From NCBI RefSeq assembly GCF_022712295.1, contig NZ_JALAGT010000205.1, positions 1 through 39,428 on the forward strand: 39,428 bases of DNA, given 5' to 3'. The notes below the pieces were generated by a model. The model saw nothing but the letters and a program-made list of their open reading frames with translations. It had not been told where the DNA came from and searched no databases. Origin of the DNA: Galactobacter sp. (GTDB lineage Bacteria > Actinomycetota > Actinomycetes > Actinomycetales > Micrococcaceae). Of this stretch, positions 17,030 to 24,751 are shown in pieces. The position numbers were made by a program, and so were the translations under genes. Position 1 is the first letter of the stretch, and every line of letters begins with the position of its first letter.

Positions 17030-17666
17030 GGCTGGTCACACGGAGCAGACTGGATGCAACGTTGCGCAGCACCTCGCTGCGGTGGGGACGGCCGCCGTTC
17101 TTCTCCGCGGCAGACCCGGTTGCCGCTTCCAGCATCAGACCATCGATGGTGGGCACCAAAACGTCCACGATCTGTGCGACCGTCAGCTGCGGCGTCCACG
17201 TCTGATGTGCCACTCCGTCGGTGATGACGGCGTTCAGCCCCTCACGCCATGCGTTCTGGGTCAGCACCACGTCCGGGCGCAGCTGCGGATGGCGTGAGGC
17301 GGCCGCACAGGTCTGGATCCACATGAGGCAGCGATGATCGTCCGCCACGGCCTGATCCAGCAGAGCGCCGAGCCTTCGACCCGGATCCGAGTGTCGGTTT
17401 CCCGAGTCGGTCCAGCTGCGCACGCGTTCGCGGCTGGCACTGCTGAGGGTCTCCTGGAGCAGTTCGTCCCGCGACCCGAAATAGTGCTGGATCATGCCGA
17501 TGGAGACGCCGGCGGCACGGCCCACGTCCCGTAGCCGCACGGCATCGTAGCCTTGCTCGCCGATGAGTTCGCCGGCTGCGGCCATGATCTCTGCCTTACG
17601 ACGCGTGGCCAGGTCCCCTTGATCACGCGCGTCCCGCAGTTGGTCAGGTCCTGTGTCGTCAGACAA
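17025..17666 (-). CDS. TetR/AcrR-family transcriptional regulator
   Basis: The 213-residue regulator has the N-terminal helix-turn-helix GYDAVRLRDVGRAAGVSIGMIQHYFGSRDEL at about residues 40-70, followed by a helical ligand domain that is not recognisable by subfamily. The start is a TTG with GGGAGGG seven bases upstream; a longer reading from 17774 would overlap the preceding oxidase gene and adds only low-complexity residues. It lies downstream of the dimethylglycine oxidase-like gene on the same strand (76-bp gap), so they are likely co-transcribed. It probably represses that operon through the palindrome at 20406-20419, which is an inference. Confidence 0.85.
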   Translation of the reverse strand: MSDDTGPDQLRDARDQGDLATRRKAEIMAAAGELIGEQGYDAVRLRDVGRAAGVSIGMIQHYFGSRDELLQETLSSASRERVRSWTDSGNRHSDPGRRLGALLDQAVADDHRCLMWIQTCAAASRHPQLRPDVVLTQNAWREGLNAVITDGVAHQTWTPQLTVAQIVDVLVPTIDGLMLEAATGSAAEKNGGRPHRSEVLRNVASSLLRVTSL

Positions 17667-17742
17667 CCGCTGTCCCTCCCGTTCTTCTCTTTCGTTGTTG
17701 GATGCATGGCTCGCTGTTGGGTGTGGCTGTGTTCTACCGCGT

Positions 17743-20223
17743 TCAGCCGCGCATGCGCTCACTATCGGGATCATAGAACGCTCGCGCGCTCACGCGCGCG
17801 GGGACCTGGGTGCCTGCGCAGTCCACGGTGACCACCGCGCCGTCGGGCACGGACGCCTCCACGCTGGCGAGCCCGCAGGCCGCGCCCAGGGTGTAGCCGT
17901 AGCTGCCGCTGGTCAGGCGACCCACGATCCGCCCGCCCAGGACCACGGCCTCGTCATGGACCAACACCACGTCCGGGTCCTCCAGGAGAACGTGGACCAT
18001 CTTGACGGGCGCTGGTCCCGCGGCCTTGATCCCTTCCAACGCCGTGCGGCCGGTGAAGTGCGCTTCCTTCTTCCAAGACAAGGTGAAGCCGAGGCCGGTC
18101 TCGAAGGGATTGTCCGCCGGGCCGATGTCGTGCCCAAGATGCCGATAGCCCTTCTCAGTTCGCAACGAGTCCAGCGCCAGGTAGCCGGCGTGCCGCAACC
18201 CCATCTCCTCCCCCGCGGCAACTACGGCGTCGTACACGTTCACCGCCTCGTCTGCGCTCATATAGAGTTCGTAGCCCAACTCGCCGACGTAACTGACCCG
18301 CACGGCCAGCGCGTGTCCGTCGGCCACCTCCAGCGTGCGGGCATGCTGGTACGGCAGGGCCTCATCGGAGACGTCGTCCGGGCTGATCCTGCTCAGGAGT
18401 TGGCGGGACTCGGGACCCATCAGTCCCAGGGTGGCGTAACCGCTGGTCGCGTCGAACACTGCTGTGGCTGTGCCGCGACAGGCGTGGCGCAGCAGGCCCA
18501 AGGTCTTGGACTGGTAGGCGGCCGGGGTGATGATGCAGAAGCGATCCTGGCCCAGCCGCACCACGGTGCCGTCCAACTGGATGCGTCCGTTGGCATCCAG
18601 CGCCAGGGTGTAGCGCACGCGGCCCACCTGCATGCTCAGGTTGGCGGTGAACACCTCTTGGAGGACGGTCAGGGCGTCCGGGCCGGCCACCTCCACCTTG
18701 GTGAAGGACGAGAGGTCGAACAGCGCCACCGCCTCACGAGCGGCACGATGCTCCTCACCCACGGCGTCGAACCAATTCTGCTTGCCGAAACTGTATTCGT
18801 AGCGCGGTTGGGTCGTGTGTGTCCCGTAGAAGTCCGGCCGCTCCCAACCGGACTGTTCGCCGAAGCACGCACCTGCCGCCTCGAGGCGCTGGTGCAGGGG
18901 TGAGCGTCTCACGTTACGCGCGGTCGCCGGCTGTTTGTGGGGCCAGTGCATGGCGTAGAGGTTGCCCAGTCCCTCACGCGTGCGCTCATGCAGGAACCTC
19001 CGGTTGTTCTGCTGCTTGGCGCAACGCTGAACGTCCACCGCCGAAGCGTCGAAGTCTGGGGATCCGGTGTCCATCCAGACCTGCAGCGCCCGGCCCACTC
19101 CGGGTCCGTAGATGATGCCCTGAGAGTTGAAGCCGGCCGCCACCCAGAGCTGCTGAATCTCCGCGGTCTCCCCCAGCAGGAAGTTGGAGTCCGGCGTGAA
19201 GGATTCCGGTGCGTTGAGGAAACGCTGGAATTCGGTGTCCGTCAGGACAGGGACGCGCTGTTGCGCCATGCCGCGGACCGGCGCAAAGTGTTCCCAGGCG
19301 GGAGGGAACTGGGCGAAGCCGTCCTCGGGGATCCCCTCCGTACTGCGGGGAATCCCGTCTGGTTCGAACGCGCCCACCAGGAGCCGTCCGTTCTCGTGGC
19401 GCACGTAGAGGTAGCCGTCCATGTCTCGCAGCACAGCGAGACCCTCATGAGCGCCGTTCACCTCCTCGGTCCTGACATGGACGTGTTCCGCTGCGTAGAG
19501 AGGCAGGGTCACACCCGACTCCCTGGCCAGGTCCCGACTCCACAGCCCTCCTGTCAGCACCACTCGTTCGCAGGCAATCACTCCACGTTCGGTCTCCACT
19601 CCGACGACCCTGCCGTTGTCATGGAGGATTCGCGTGACCCGCGTGGCTTCGACGAGTTGTACTCCCAGCTCGTGCGCCAGTTTTGCGTAGGCCAAGCAGG
19701 CATAACCGGGGTTCACATGCCCGTCCTCCGGCTGCCAAAGAGCCCCCATGAGTTCTTCCGTGGAGGCCAACGGCCACCGCTGCACCACCTCATCCGGAGT
19801 GAGCATCTCGGCGGGGATCCCCTTCAAACGGGCGATACCTGCGGTATAGCGCAGTTCCTGAAGCCGCTCCGCCGTCCTGGCCAGAAGCAGGGCACCACAC
19901 CGGGTGAAGTTCACATCCAACCCCGAGGCCTCCTCCAACCGGGCGTATTCGGAGACCCCGTAACGTGCCAGGTCGGTGAGGGCTGCCGAGGAACGAAGCG
20001 AAGAGCACAGGCCTGCTGCGTGCCAGGTGGTTCCGGAGCCGAGTTGATTGGCCTCCACCAGAACCACATGGTGGTCCCCAGCGGCCGCCAGGTGATACGC
20101 AGTGGAGGCGCCCATGATCCCGCCGCCGATCACCACGGTGCGGGCAGTAGCAGGCAGCGCTCGGGAGGCGGCCTCCGGGTCGAAGAGGGTCGCGGTGAGG
20201 CTGGTGTCCACGAGGCGTTCCAT
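17743..20223 (-). CDS. FAD oxidoreductase with GcvT domain, dimethylglycine/sarcosine oxidase-like
   Basis: The 826-residue protein pairs an N-terminal DAO/FAD domain with a C-terminal folate-binding GcvT-type half, the same length and layout as Arthrobacter dimethylglycine oxidase. The dinucleotide motif GGGIMG is at residues 33-38. H68 in TTWHAAGL is the expected covalent FAD attachment site. The C-terminal half shows LSYVGELG-like VSYVGELGYELYMS and ends with YDPDSERMRG. It would demethylate dimethylglycine, sarcosine or a related N-methyl amine and pass the one-carbon unit to tetrahydrofolate. AAGGAG lies five bases before the ATG. The precise substrate is not determinable. Confidence 0.88.
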   Translation of the reverse strand: MERLVDTSLTATLFDPEAASRALPATARTVVIGGGIMGASTAYHLAAAGDHHVVLVEANQLGSGTTWHAAGLCSSLRSSAALTDLARYGVSEYARLEEASGLDVNFTRCGALLLARTAERLQELRYTAGIARLKGIPAEMLTPDEVVQRWPLASTEELMGALWQPEDGHVNPGYACLAYAKLAHELGVQLVEATRVTRILHDNGRVVGVETERGVIACERVVLTGGLWSRDLARESGVTLPLYAAEHVHVRTEEVNGAHEGLAVLRDMDGYLYVRHENGRLLVGAFEPDGIPRSTEGIPEDGFAQFPPAWEHFAPVRGMAQQRVPVLTDTEFQRFLNAPESFTPDSNFLLGETAEIQQLWVAAGFNSQGIIYGPGVGRALQVWMDTGSPDFDASAVDVQRCAKQQNNRRFLHERTREGLGNLYAMHWPHKQPATARNVRRSPLHQRLEAAGACFGEQSGWERPDFYGTHTTQPRYEYSFGKQNWFDAVGEEHRAAREAVALFDLSSFTKVEVAGPDALTVLQEVFTANLSMQVGRVRYTLALDANGRIQLDGTVVRLGQDRFCIITPAAYQSKTLGLLRHACRGTATAVFDATSGYATLGLMGPESRQLLSRISPDDVSDEALPYQHARTLEVADGHALAVRVSYVGELGYELYMSADEAVNVYDAVVAAGEEMGLRHAGYLALDSLRTEKGYRHLGHDIGPADNPFETGLGFTLSWKKEAHFTGRTALEGIKAAGPAPVKMVHVLLEDPDVVLVHDEAVVLGGRIVGRLTSGSYGYTLGAACGLASVEASVPDGAVVTVDCAGTQVPARVSARAFYDPDSERMRG

Positions 20224-20247
20224 GGGGGCTCCTTCTGTGTTGGGTGA

Positions 20248-20322
20248 GGCTGTCTGGGACGAGGTTGTCTGGAATCAGGCTGTCCGGGACGAGGTTGTCT
20301 GGAATCAGGCTGTCCGGGACGA
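20248..20322. repeat. Five 15-bp tandem repeats in the dimethylglycine-oxidase leader
   Basis: Five consecutive 15-bp units alternate between GGCTGTCYGGGACGA and GGTTGTCTGGAATCA, so there is also a 30-bp higher-order period. They lie 25-99 bp upstream of the oxidase start and downstream of its inferred promoter, so they would be transcribed in the mRNA leader. Confidence 0.85.
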
Positions 20323-20403
20323 GGCAAGGGGCAGGTGCGGTGGAGGTGGAGGTGACGTCAGTCGTTGCCGACGACGCCGAGGAGACTCAGCGTCGGTTCC
20401 AAA

Positions 20404-20433
20404 ATAATATGGTCATATTGCCGATGATGTGAA
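20404..20433 (-). promoter_or_regulatory. Promoter of the dimethylglycine oxidase-like gene with palindromic operator
   Basis: On the minus strand, TTCACA (20433-20428) and TATTAT (20409-20404) are 18 bp apart and match the consensus -35 and -10 well. The palindrome AATATG-GT-CATATT (20406-20419) overlaps the -10 and spacer, a typical repressor position. The TetR protein encoded two genes away is the likely binder. The transcript would have a leader of about 170 nt. Confidence 0.6.
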
Positions 20434-20452
20434 GAGGGGAATTCCGGTCGAC

Positions 20453-20466
20453 TAGCGTCCTCACCA
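20453..20466 (+). promoter_or_regulatory. Candidate -10 for leaderless transcription of the 2-hydroxyacid dehydrogenase gene
   Basis: TAGCGT (20453-20458) is followed by seven bases and the ATG. No ribosome binding site is suitably spaced; the purine run GAAGAGGGG ends about 26 nt before the start. Confidence 0.4.
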
Positions 20467-21419
20467 TGCGGATCTGCATTCTTGACGACTACCAGTCAGC
20501 GGCATCGGAGTGCGCCGAATGGGAACGACTCGCGGCCTTGGGCCACCAAGTCGACTTCCTCCATCACCCGGTGACGGACACCGAGGCCCTCGTGGAGGCG
20601 GTGGGCGACGCCGAGGTCCTCGTCGCCATGCGGGAACGCACCGGCTTCGACGCGGAACGATTCGGCGCCCTCACCCGATTGAGGCTCCTGGTGACCACAG
20701 GCAGGGCCAACGCGAGCATCGACCTCGAGGCCGCCGCAGATCACGGGATCACGGTCTGCAACACGGATTCCCCGGCCTCCGCCACGGTTGAACTGACGTG
20801 GTCGTTGATCCTCGGCCTCGTACGCCATCTACCCCACGAGGTCGCGGCGATGCGCCGCGGCCGCTGGCAGTCCACAGTGGGATCGGACCTGGACGGTGCA
20901 ACTCTGGGCGTGGTGGGTCTGGGCCGCATCGGCTCGCGAGTGGCACAAGTGGGCCAAGCCTTCGGCATGAATGTGGTTGCCTGGAGCCAGAATCTCACCG
21001 ACGAGGCGGTGTCCACGATCCCTGGCGTCCGCCGGGTGGACCAGGAAGAACTGTTCGCGTCCGCCGATGTGGTCAGCGTGCACTACAAACTCTCCCCCAG
21101 AAGTGCCGGCTTGATCGGTGCCGACCAGCTGGGCCTCATGAAACCCTCGGCGATCCTCGTCAACACCGCACGAGGTCCCCTCGTCGACAACGACGCACTG
21201 GTCCAGGCGCTGGACAGTGGAGCCGTCGCCGGAGCTGCGCTGGACGTCTACGACCAAGAACCGCTCCCCGCCGACCACCCGCTGCGGGATGCTCCGAACC
21301 TGCTCATGACCCCGCACCTGGGCTACGTCACTGACAACACCTACCGCACCTTCTACGGGCAGGCGCTGGAGGACATCGAGGCCTGGTTGAACGGCAGTCC
21401 GATCCGCGTACTCGCCTGA
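20466..21419 (+). CDS. D-2-hydroxyacid dehydrogenase family protein
   Basis: The 317-residue NAD(P)-dependent dehydrogenase has the catalytic set R236 (NTARGPLVD), E265 (VYDQEPLP) and H284 (TPHLGY). The cofactor motif is GVVGLGRIGSRVAQVGQAFGM. Such enzymes reduce 2-keto acids or oxidise D-2-hydroxyacids. The histidine is present, so it should be active rather than a corepressor-like relative. It is divergent from the dimethylglycine oxidase-like gene, sharing a 242-bp intergenic region with the TetR-type operator, so joint regulation is possible. Glyoxylate or hydroxypyruvate would be plausible substrates by context, but this is inference. Confidence 0.88.
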   Translation: MRICILDDYQSAASECAEWERLAALGHQVDFLHHPVTDTEALVEAVGDAEVLVAMRERTGFDAERFGALTRLRLLVTTGRANASIDLEAAADHGITVCNTDSPASATVELTWSLILGLVRHLPHEVAAMRRGRWQSTVGSDLDGATLGVVGLGRIGSRVAQVGQAFGMNVVAWSQNLTDEAVSTIPGVRRVDQEELFASADVVSVHYKLSPRSAGLIGADQLGLMKPSAILVNTARGPLVDNDALVQALDSGAVAGAALDVYDQEPLPADHPLRDAPNLLMTPHLGYVTDNTYRTFYGQALEDIEAWLNGSPIRVLA

Positions 21420-21462
21420 TCGCTGCCCGCGTCGAGAAGGCGCCGAACACAGAAGAAAACGA

Positions 21463-21494
21463 CCGGTGGCCGGCTTCGAAAAGCCGGCCACCGG
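21463..21494. terminator. Bidirectional terminator, perfect 14-bp stem
   Basis: CCGGTGGCCGGCTT (21463-21476) pairs with AAGCCGGCCACCGG (21481-21494) around CGAA. It separates the convergent 2-hydroxyacid dehydrogenase (+) and phosphoglycerol transferase (-) genes. A short T-run occurs on each outgoing side (GTTT plus, GTTTTC minus). Confidence 0.8.
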
Positions 21495-21521
21495 CCGTTT
21501 CACGTTGGTCGTCTCAGCAGA

Positions 21522-23231
21522 TCACTGGTGCCCTGCGGCGCCCTGATTCACCTTCGAGGCGCCCTGATTCTCCTCGGAATCGCTGTCCGCGGGGTCCTGC
21601 TCGGTGCTGTCCTCGGTATCCGAACCGTCCTGCCCCTTCAGCTTCACTTCCTTGTCGAACTTCACTCCCTTGTCCAGGGCGGCCTCATCGCCCCAGGCCA
21701 GGTTGTAGAAATCCGACGAACGGGAATCCAGCAGTTCCTTGTAGGTCTTCTCGTCCAGTGCCTGAGCGGAATCCTCAGGGATCTCACTCTCAGAGGCGAA
21801 CGCCGAGACGCCCAGTCCGGCTTCCCGGTTCTTCACCTCGAAGCCGGTGGCCTCGAGAATGGTGGGGAAGAGGTTGAGCTGGTCGATCCCGGAACGGGTC
21901 TTCAGCTTGTTCTCCTCGTCACCCGGAACCCAGATACGGTTGTAGATGGTGCGGTTCTCGTTGTTGTCCAGCTGCTCGTGGAACTGGTAGTTGGGGCTCA
22001 TGTGCTTGTAGTGATCGCCCATGATGACCACCGTGGTGTCGTCCAGGTAGCCCTTCTTCTTCATGTGGGTGACCAAGGAGGCCACCTGATCATTGGAGCA
22101 CCGGTACACGGACGTCAACGAGTTCTCGGTCGTGTCCTCGCAGTACGGGTAGATGTGCGAGGGCTCGTGGGTGTCCAGCGTCAACATGGACAGGTTGAAC
22201 GGCTGCCCGGACTTCTTGGACTCTGCGTGCAGCTTGTCGACCTCGTCCATGCCACGGGTCATCAGCTGGCGATCGCTCAGACCCCAGTCGGAACGGAACT
22301 CGTCCGTGGGGATGCCTTCGGTTTCCTGCCAGGTCTTCAGGTCGTACTCGGTGTCGTATCCGTGGGTCTTCAGGAAGACATCCTTGGACGCGAACGAGGC
22401 GTTGGCCCCGCCCATGAACACGTTGTTGTAGCCGTTGTCCTTCAGGATGTCACCCAGGCAGGTGATGCCACCGAGGTAGGAGGACACGCCGCCGACCTCG
22501 TTCAGGCCGGACTTACCGGAAAGCAGGCCGTTGGACTTCAGCGGGACACCGCAACCGGTGGAGGTGATGCCGGCCATGGTCCAGCCGCCGCCCTCGAACT
22601 GTTTGAAGTCGTCGATGGTCTTCCAACCATCCTCTTCCTTGGTGACCTTGTTCAGCGGCTCGTAGGGGTTCTCGTCGAAGAGTTCGGTGTCTTCGAGGGT
22701 GCCCTCGCCGGACTCCAGGTAGATCATCACCAGGTTGTGCTTGTTCTTCGTGGCCGTGGCGACGGGCTGCTTGTAGTACTGGCTGGTGCTGTAAGAAGAG
22801 GGGGCCGCCTTCACGTAGGAGGGCAGGGAGACCGTGGTGCTGAAGGTGGTGAACCCGGCCACCAACAGCGCCGTCACGAGCGTGGTGCCGATGGCACGCG
22901 GGATCCAGCGGGCCCGACGCGGGCGCAGCCGAGAACCGTTCTGACGCACCTTACGGTTGTGGCGCACGTGGAAGAACGCGATGAGCAGCGTCAATGCGAT
23001 CGGAACCACACCGAGTCCCAGGACGCCGATCCACACGACGATTCCGCCGGAATCGAAGTTGATCGGGAACATGTTGAAGAGAACCTGGTCCACCGGGGTG
23101 GGGCCGTAGATCACCAGAATGCCGATGCCGGCGATGAGCAGGAAGATGCCAAGCCAGATCGCAAGGTAGACCAGGAACCAGCCAAGGCCCTTCCCTGAGC
23201 GCCGAAGCGCCTTCAGCAGCGTTGCCGCCAT
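21522..23231 (-). CDS. Membrane phosphoglycerol transferase, LTA-synthase/OpgB-like sulfatase fold (paralogue 2)
   Basis: The 569-residue paralogue of 15287-16861 has the same topology: three N-terminal membrane helices, a basic loop, then an extracellular catalytic domain. Key motifs are IYLESGEGTLEDTELF, GGWTMAGITSTGCGVPL with the presumed catalytic threonine, LTLDTHEP and VIMGDHYKHM. It differs by a 45-residue hydrophilic C-terminal tail rich in Asp, Glu and Ser (DTEDSTEQDPADSDSEEN). The start at 23231 is supported by AGGTGA seven bases upstream; an in-frame codon nine residues earlier is less likely. It should add phosphoglycerol to a cell-surface glycan or lipid. The acceptor polymer is unknown. 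Confidence 0.87.
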   Translation of the reverse strand: MAATLLKALRRSGKGLGWFLVYLAIWLGIFLLIAGIGILVIYGPTPVDQVLFNMFPINFDSGGIVVWIGVLGLGVVPIALTLLIAFFHVRHNRKVRQNGSRLRPRRARWIPRAIGTTLVTALLVAGFTTFSTTVSLPSYVKAAPSSYSTSQYYKQPVATATKNKHNLVMIYLESGEGTLEDTELFDENPYEPLNKVTKEEDGWKTIDDFKQFEGGGWTMAGITSTGCGVPLKSNGLLSGKSGLNEVGGVSSYLGGITCLGDILKDNGYNNVFMGGANASFASKDVFLKTHGYDTEYDLKTWQETEGIPTDEFRSDWGLSDRQLMTRGMDEVDKLHAESKKSGQPFNLSMLTLDTHEPSHIYPYCEDTTENSLTSVYRCSNDQVASLVTHMKKKGYLDDTTVVIMGDHYKHMSPNYQFHEQLDNNENRTIYNRIWVPGDEENKLKTRSGIDQLNLFPTILEATGFEVKNREAGLGVSAFASESEIPEDSAQALDEKTYKELLDSRSSDFYNLAWGDEAALDKGVKFDKEVKLKGQDGSDTEDSTEQDPADSDSEENQGASKVNQGAAGHQ

Positions 23232-23550
23232 ACGTTCACCTAACTCTTTCCGACCCAACCATCCCGTTCACTCGTTCCGCAGCAGGTTCATCACCTGCGC
23301 TGTGCTTGCCAACCGGTCTTGGGTCTGAGCCGGGGCATACCTCACGGGACGGAGAAGTCCATTTCCTGCAATATTATGTCGCTGTTAACCTCCATGCCAC
23401 GGTGACGACTCGCACATTCACGTGGATTGTTAGGCTTGTCACCGCCTCTTCCCAGGCCCCCTTCAGGTCTGGTTTGAGGCCTGAGTGTAGCCTCGGTGGC
23501 CGCGTTACGCCACGATGGGGGCCGCCGGAGACATCCGCTCGCCTCGATGC
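23232..23550. other. Non-coding stretch between the phosphoglycerol transferase and tRNA-Pro
   Basis: No convincing gene is present. The left end holds the AGGTGA ribosome binding site of the minus-strand gene. The AT-richer block around 23370-23430 is the most likely place for its promoter, but no clear -35/-10 pair can be chosen. Confidence 0.5.
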
Positions 23551-23589
23551 GAAAAACGAAAATGCCGGAACACTTTCGTGTTCCGGCAT
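23551..23589 (-). terminator. Terminator of tRNA-Pro
   Basis: ATGCCGGAACAC (23562-23573) pairs with GTGTTCCGGCAT (23578-23589) around a 4-nt loop. On the minus strand it is followed by TTTTCGTTTTTC. It sits 17 bp after the tRNA 3' end. Confidence 0.85.
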
Positions 23590-23605
23590 CCAGTTTTTGA
23601 GATTT

Positions 23606-23682
23606 TGGTCGGGCTAGCGGGATTTGAACCCACGACCTCTTGACCCCCAGTCAAGCGCGCTACCAACCTGCGCCATAGCCCG
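23606..23682 (-). tRNA. tRNA-Pro (anticodon GGG)
   Basis: The 77-nt gene folds as a complete cloverleaf: acceptor CGGGCTA/TAGCCCG, D arm with GGTTGGTAGCGC, anticodon stem CTTGA/TCAAG with loop CTGGGGG (anticodon GGG), and T arm GTGGG-TTCAAAT-CCCGC. The 3' CCA is encoded, preceded by discriminator A. It reads CCC/CCU proline codons. Confidence 0.95.
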
Positions 23683-23865
23683 TGATTCCTCATTCCGCCC
23701 CGTGCTCAGGGCGGGTGAAGCACCTCCAAAAGACTACCCCATGAAAAGCACGGAAAGCGAATCGGGACGTCCTCTTCCGCAAAGCGTGATGCATGCCTCA
23801 TCGAAGTACATGAGCCCGCAGCGAACCCGGAGGCGATCTCCCGCGTCACCACTCCTCCGCGCCGC

Positions 23866-23892
23866 AGGTCGCCGGTTCAAATCCCGCTAGCC
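23866..23892 (+). repeat. Inverted partial copy of tRNA-Pro 3' end
   Basis: These 27 bases (AGGTCG, two changed bases, then GGTTCAAATCCCGCTAGCC) match the tRNA-Pro T arm and acceptor strand (23612-23638, opposite strand) at 25 of 27 positions. The rest of the cloverleaf is absent. The fragment ends inside the -10-like TAGCCT of the next gene. Confidence 0.75.
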
Positions 23893-23899
23893 TCAGACC

Positions 23900-24544
23900 A
23901 TGACCTCCATCGTCACGCCCTTCCCCGACCCGGGCCGCGTCTTCACCGATCAGTCCTGGATGGAACGCGTGCTCGCCTCCATTGCGGTGGTGGAACTCGA
24001 GGATGGCACCACGTTCCCCGTGGTGATTCCGTTCGAGCCTGCCGTCGGCCGACTCGGCGAGCGGACCAGGGACGTGCACACGGTCTTCGCATCTGCCGAC
24101 CGGATGGGGTTCCGGTTGCTACCCAACGGCACGGTCGACTTCTTGGGCGACCCGGAGTTCTTCGAACTGATCCATCGCGCACAACGGAATCAACGCTCCC
24201 GAAGTCTGACCGCCTTCTATGAGGACCAGTACGCGGGGTTCCATTCGGCGCGTACTTCGGGCGTACTGCCGGACGGATGCATCGAGGAGTTCGACCCGGA
24301 CCTGGCGTGGTTGGACCAGGACATGATTGACGACCCCGCCGGCGATGACGGCGATGACGGCGATGACCTCGGCTTCGACGTCAACGCTGCCGTAGCGGCC
24401 ACCAGGGAGACCATGCCCAACGGGACCCCCTTCACCAAGGTGCTCACGGTGGACCCCAGCGCACTCCTTCCCCGCTCCAACGGGACCTTCACCGTCTGGT
24501 GGGAACCAGCCAGTTCCACCGTGCTGGTCACCCGCAACGACTGA
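23900..24544 (+). CDS. Protein of unknown function with Asp/Gly-rich segment
   Basis: The 214-residue protein matches no family I recognise. It has no signal peptide or membrane segment. The N-terminal half alternates beta-like stretches (RVLASIAVVELEDGTTFPVVIPFEP). The centre is aromatic and polar (ELIHRAQRNQRSRSLTAFYEDQYAGF), and an acidic repeat (AGDDGDDGDDLG) separates it from a C-terminal beta-rich end (NGTFTVWWEPASSTVLVTRND). TAGCCT (23888-23893) lies six bases before the ATG with no ribosome binding site, so it may be leaderless. Coding is supported by consistent G/C third positions. It is likely real, with function unknown. Confidence 0.65.
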   Translation: MTSIVTPFPDPGRVFTDQSWMERVLASIAVVELEDGTTFPVVIPFEPAVGRLGERTRDVHTVFASADRMGFRLLPNGTVDFLGDPEFFELIHRAQRNQRSRSLTAFYEDQYAGFHSARTSGVLPDGCIEEFDPDLAWLDQDMIDDPAGDDGDDGDDLGFDVNAAVAATRETMPNGTPFTKVLTVDPSALLPRSNGTFTVWWEPASSTVLVTRND

Positions 24545-24710
24545 GCAACCTCGGCACCCCGACCCTAGTAACCCAGCCCCAGCATCAGCACCCTGGCGGC
24601 ACACAAGCAGCCAAGCACGTCATACCGCCTCGTCGCCTCCGCCACAGTCGCCGGTGCCGCCGCCGACACATTTCCCGAAGACAGATCATGAAGGAGTAAG
24701 GTTCAAAGCG

Positions 24711-24724
24711 TCTTGTATACAAGA
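24711..24724. promoter_or_regulatory. GntR-type operator palindrome
   Basis: TCTTGTATACAAGA is a perfect 14-bp palindrome containing TTGTATACAA, a core typical of GntR/FadR-family operators. It lies 28 bp before the regulator start, where bound protein would block transcription, so autoregulation is likely. Confidence 0.7.
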
Positions 24725-24751
24725 TGTATGGAAGAGAACGAAGGACACCAC

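Noticed and set aside
20130..20327. Small minus-strand ORF encoding a PGQPDSRQPR-type repeat upstream of the dimethylglycine oxidase-like gene
   Set aside because: It overlaps the oxidase start in another frame and its repeat simply translates the 15-bp DNA repeat; no ribosome binding site precedes it.
23866..23892. Possible attachment site of an integrated element at tRNA-Pro
   Set aside because: The copy is inverted relative to the tRNA, and there is no integrase or phage gene between them; attachment sites should be direct repeats.
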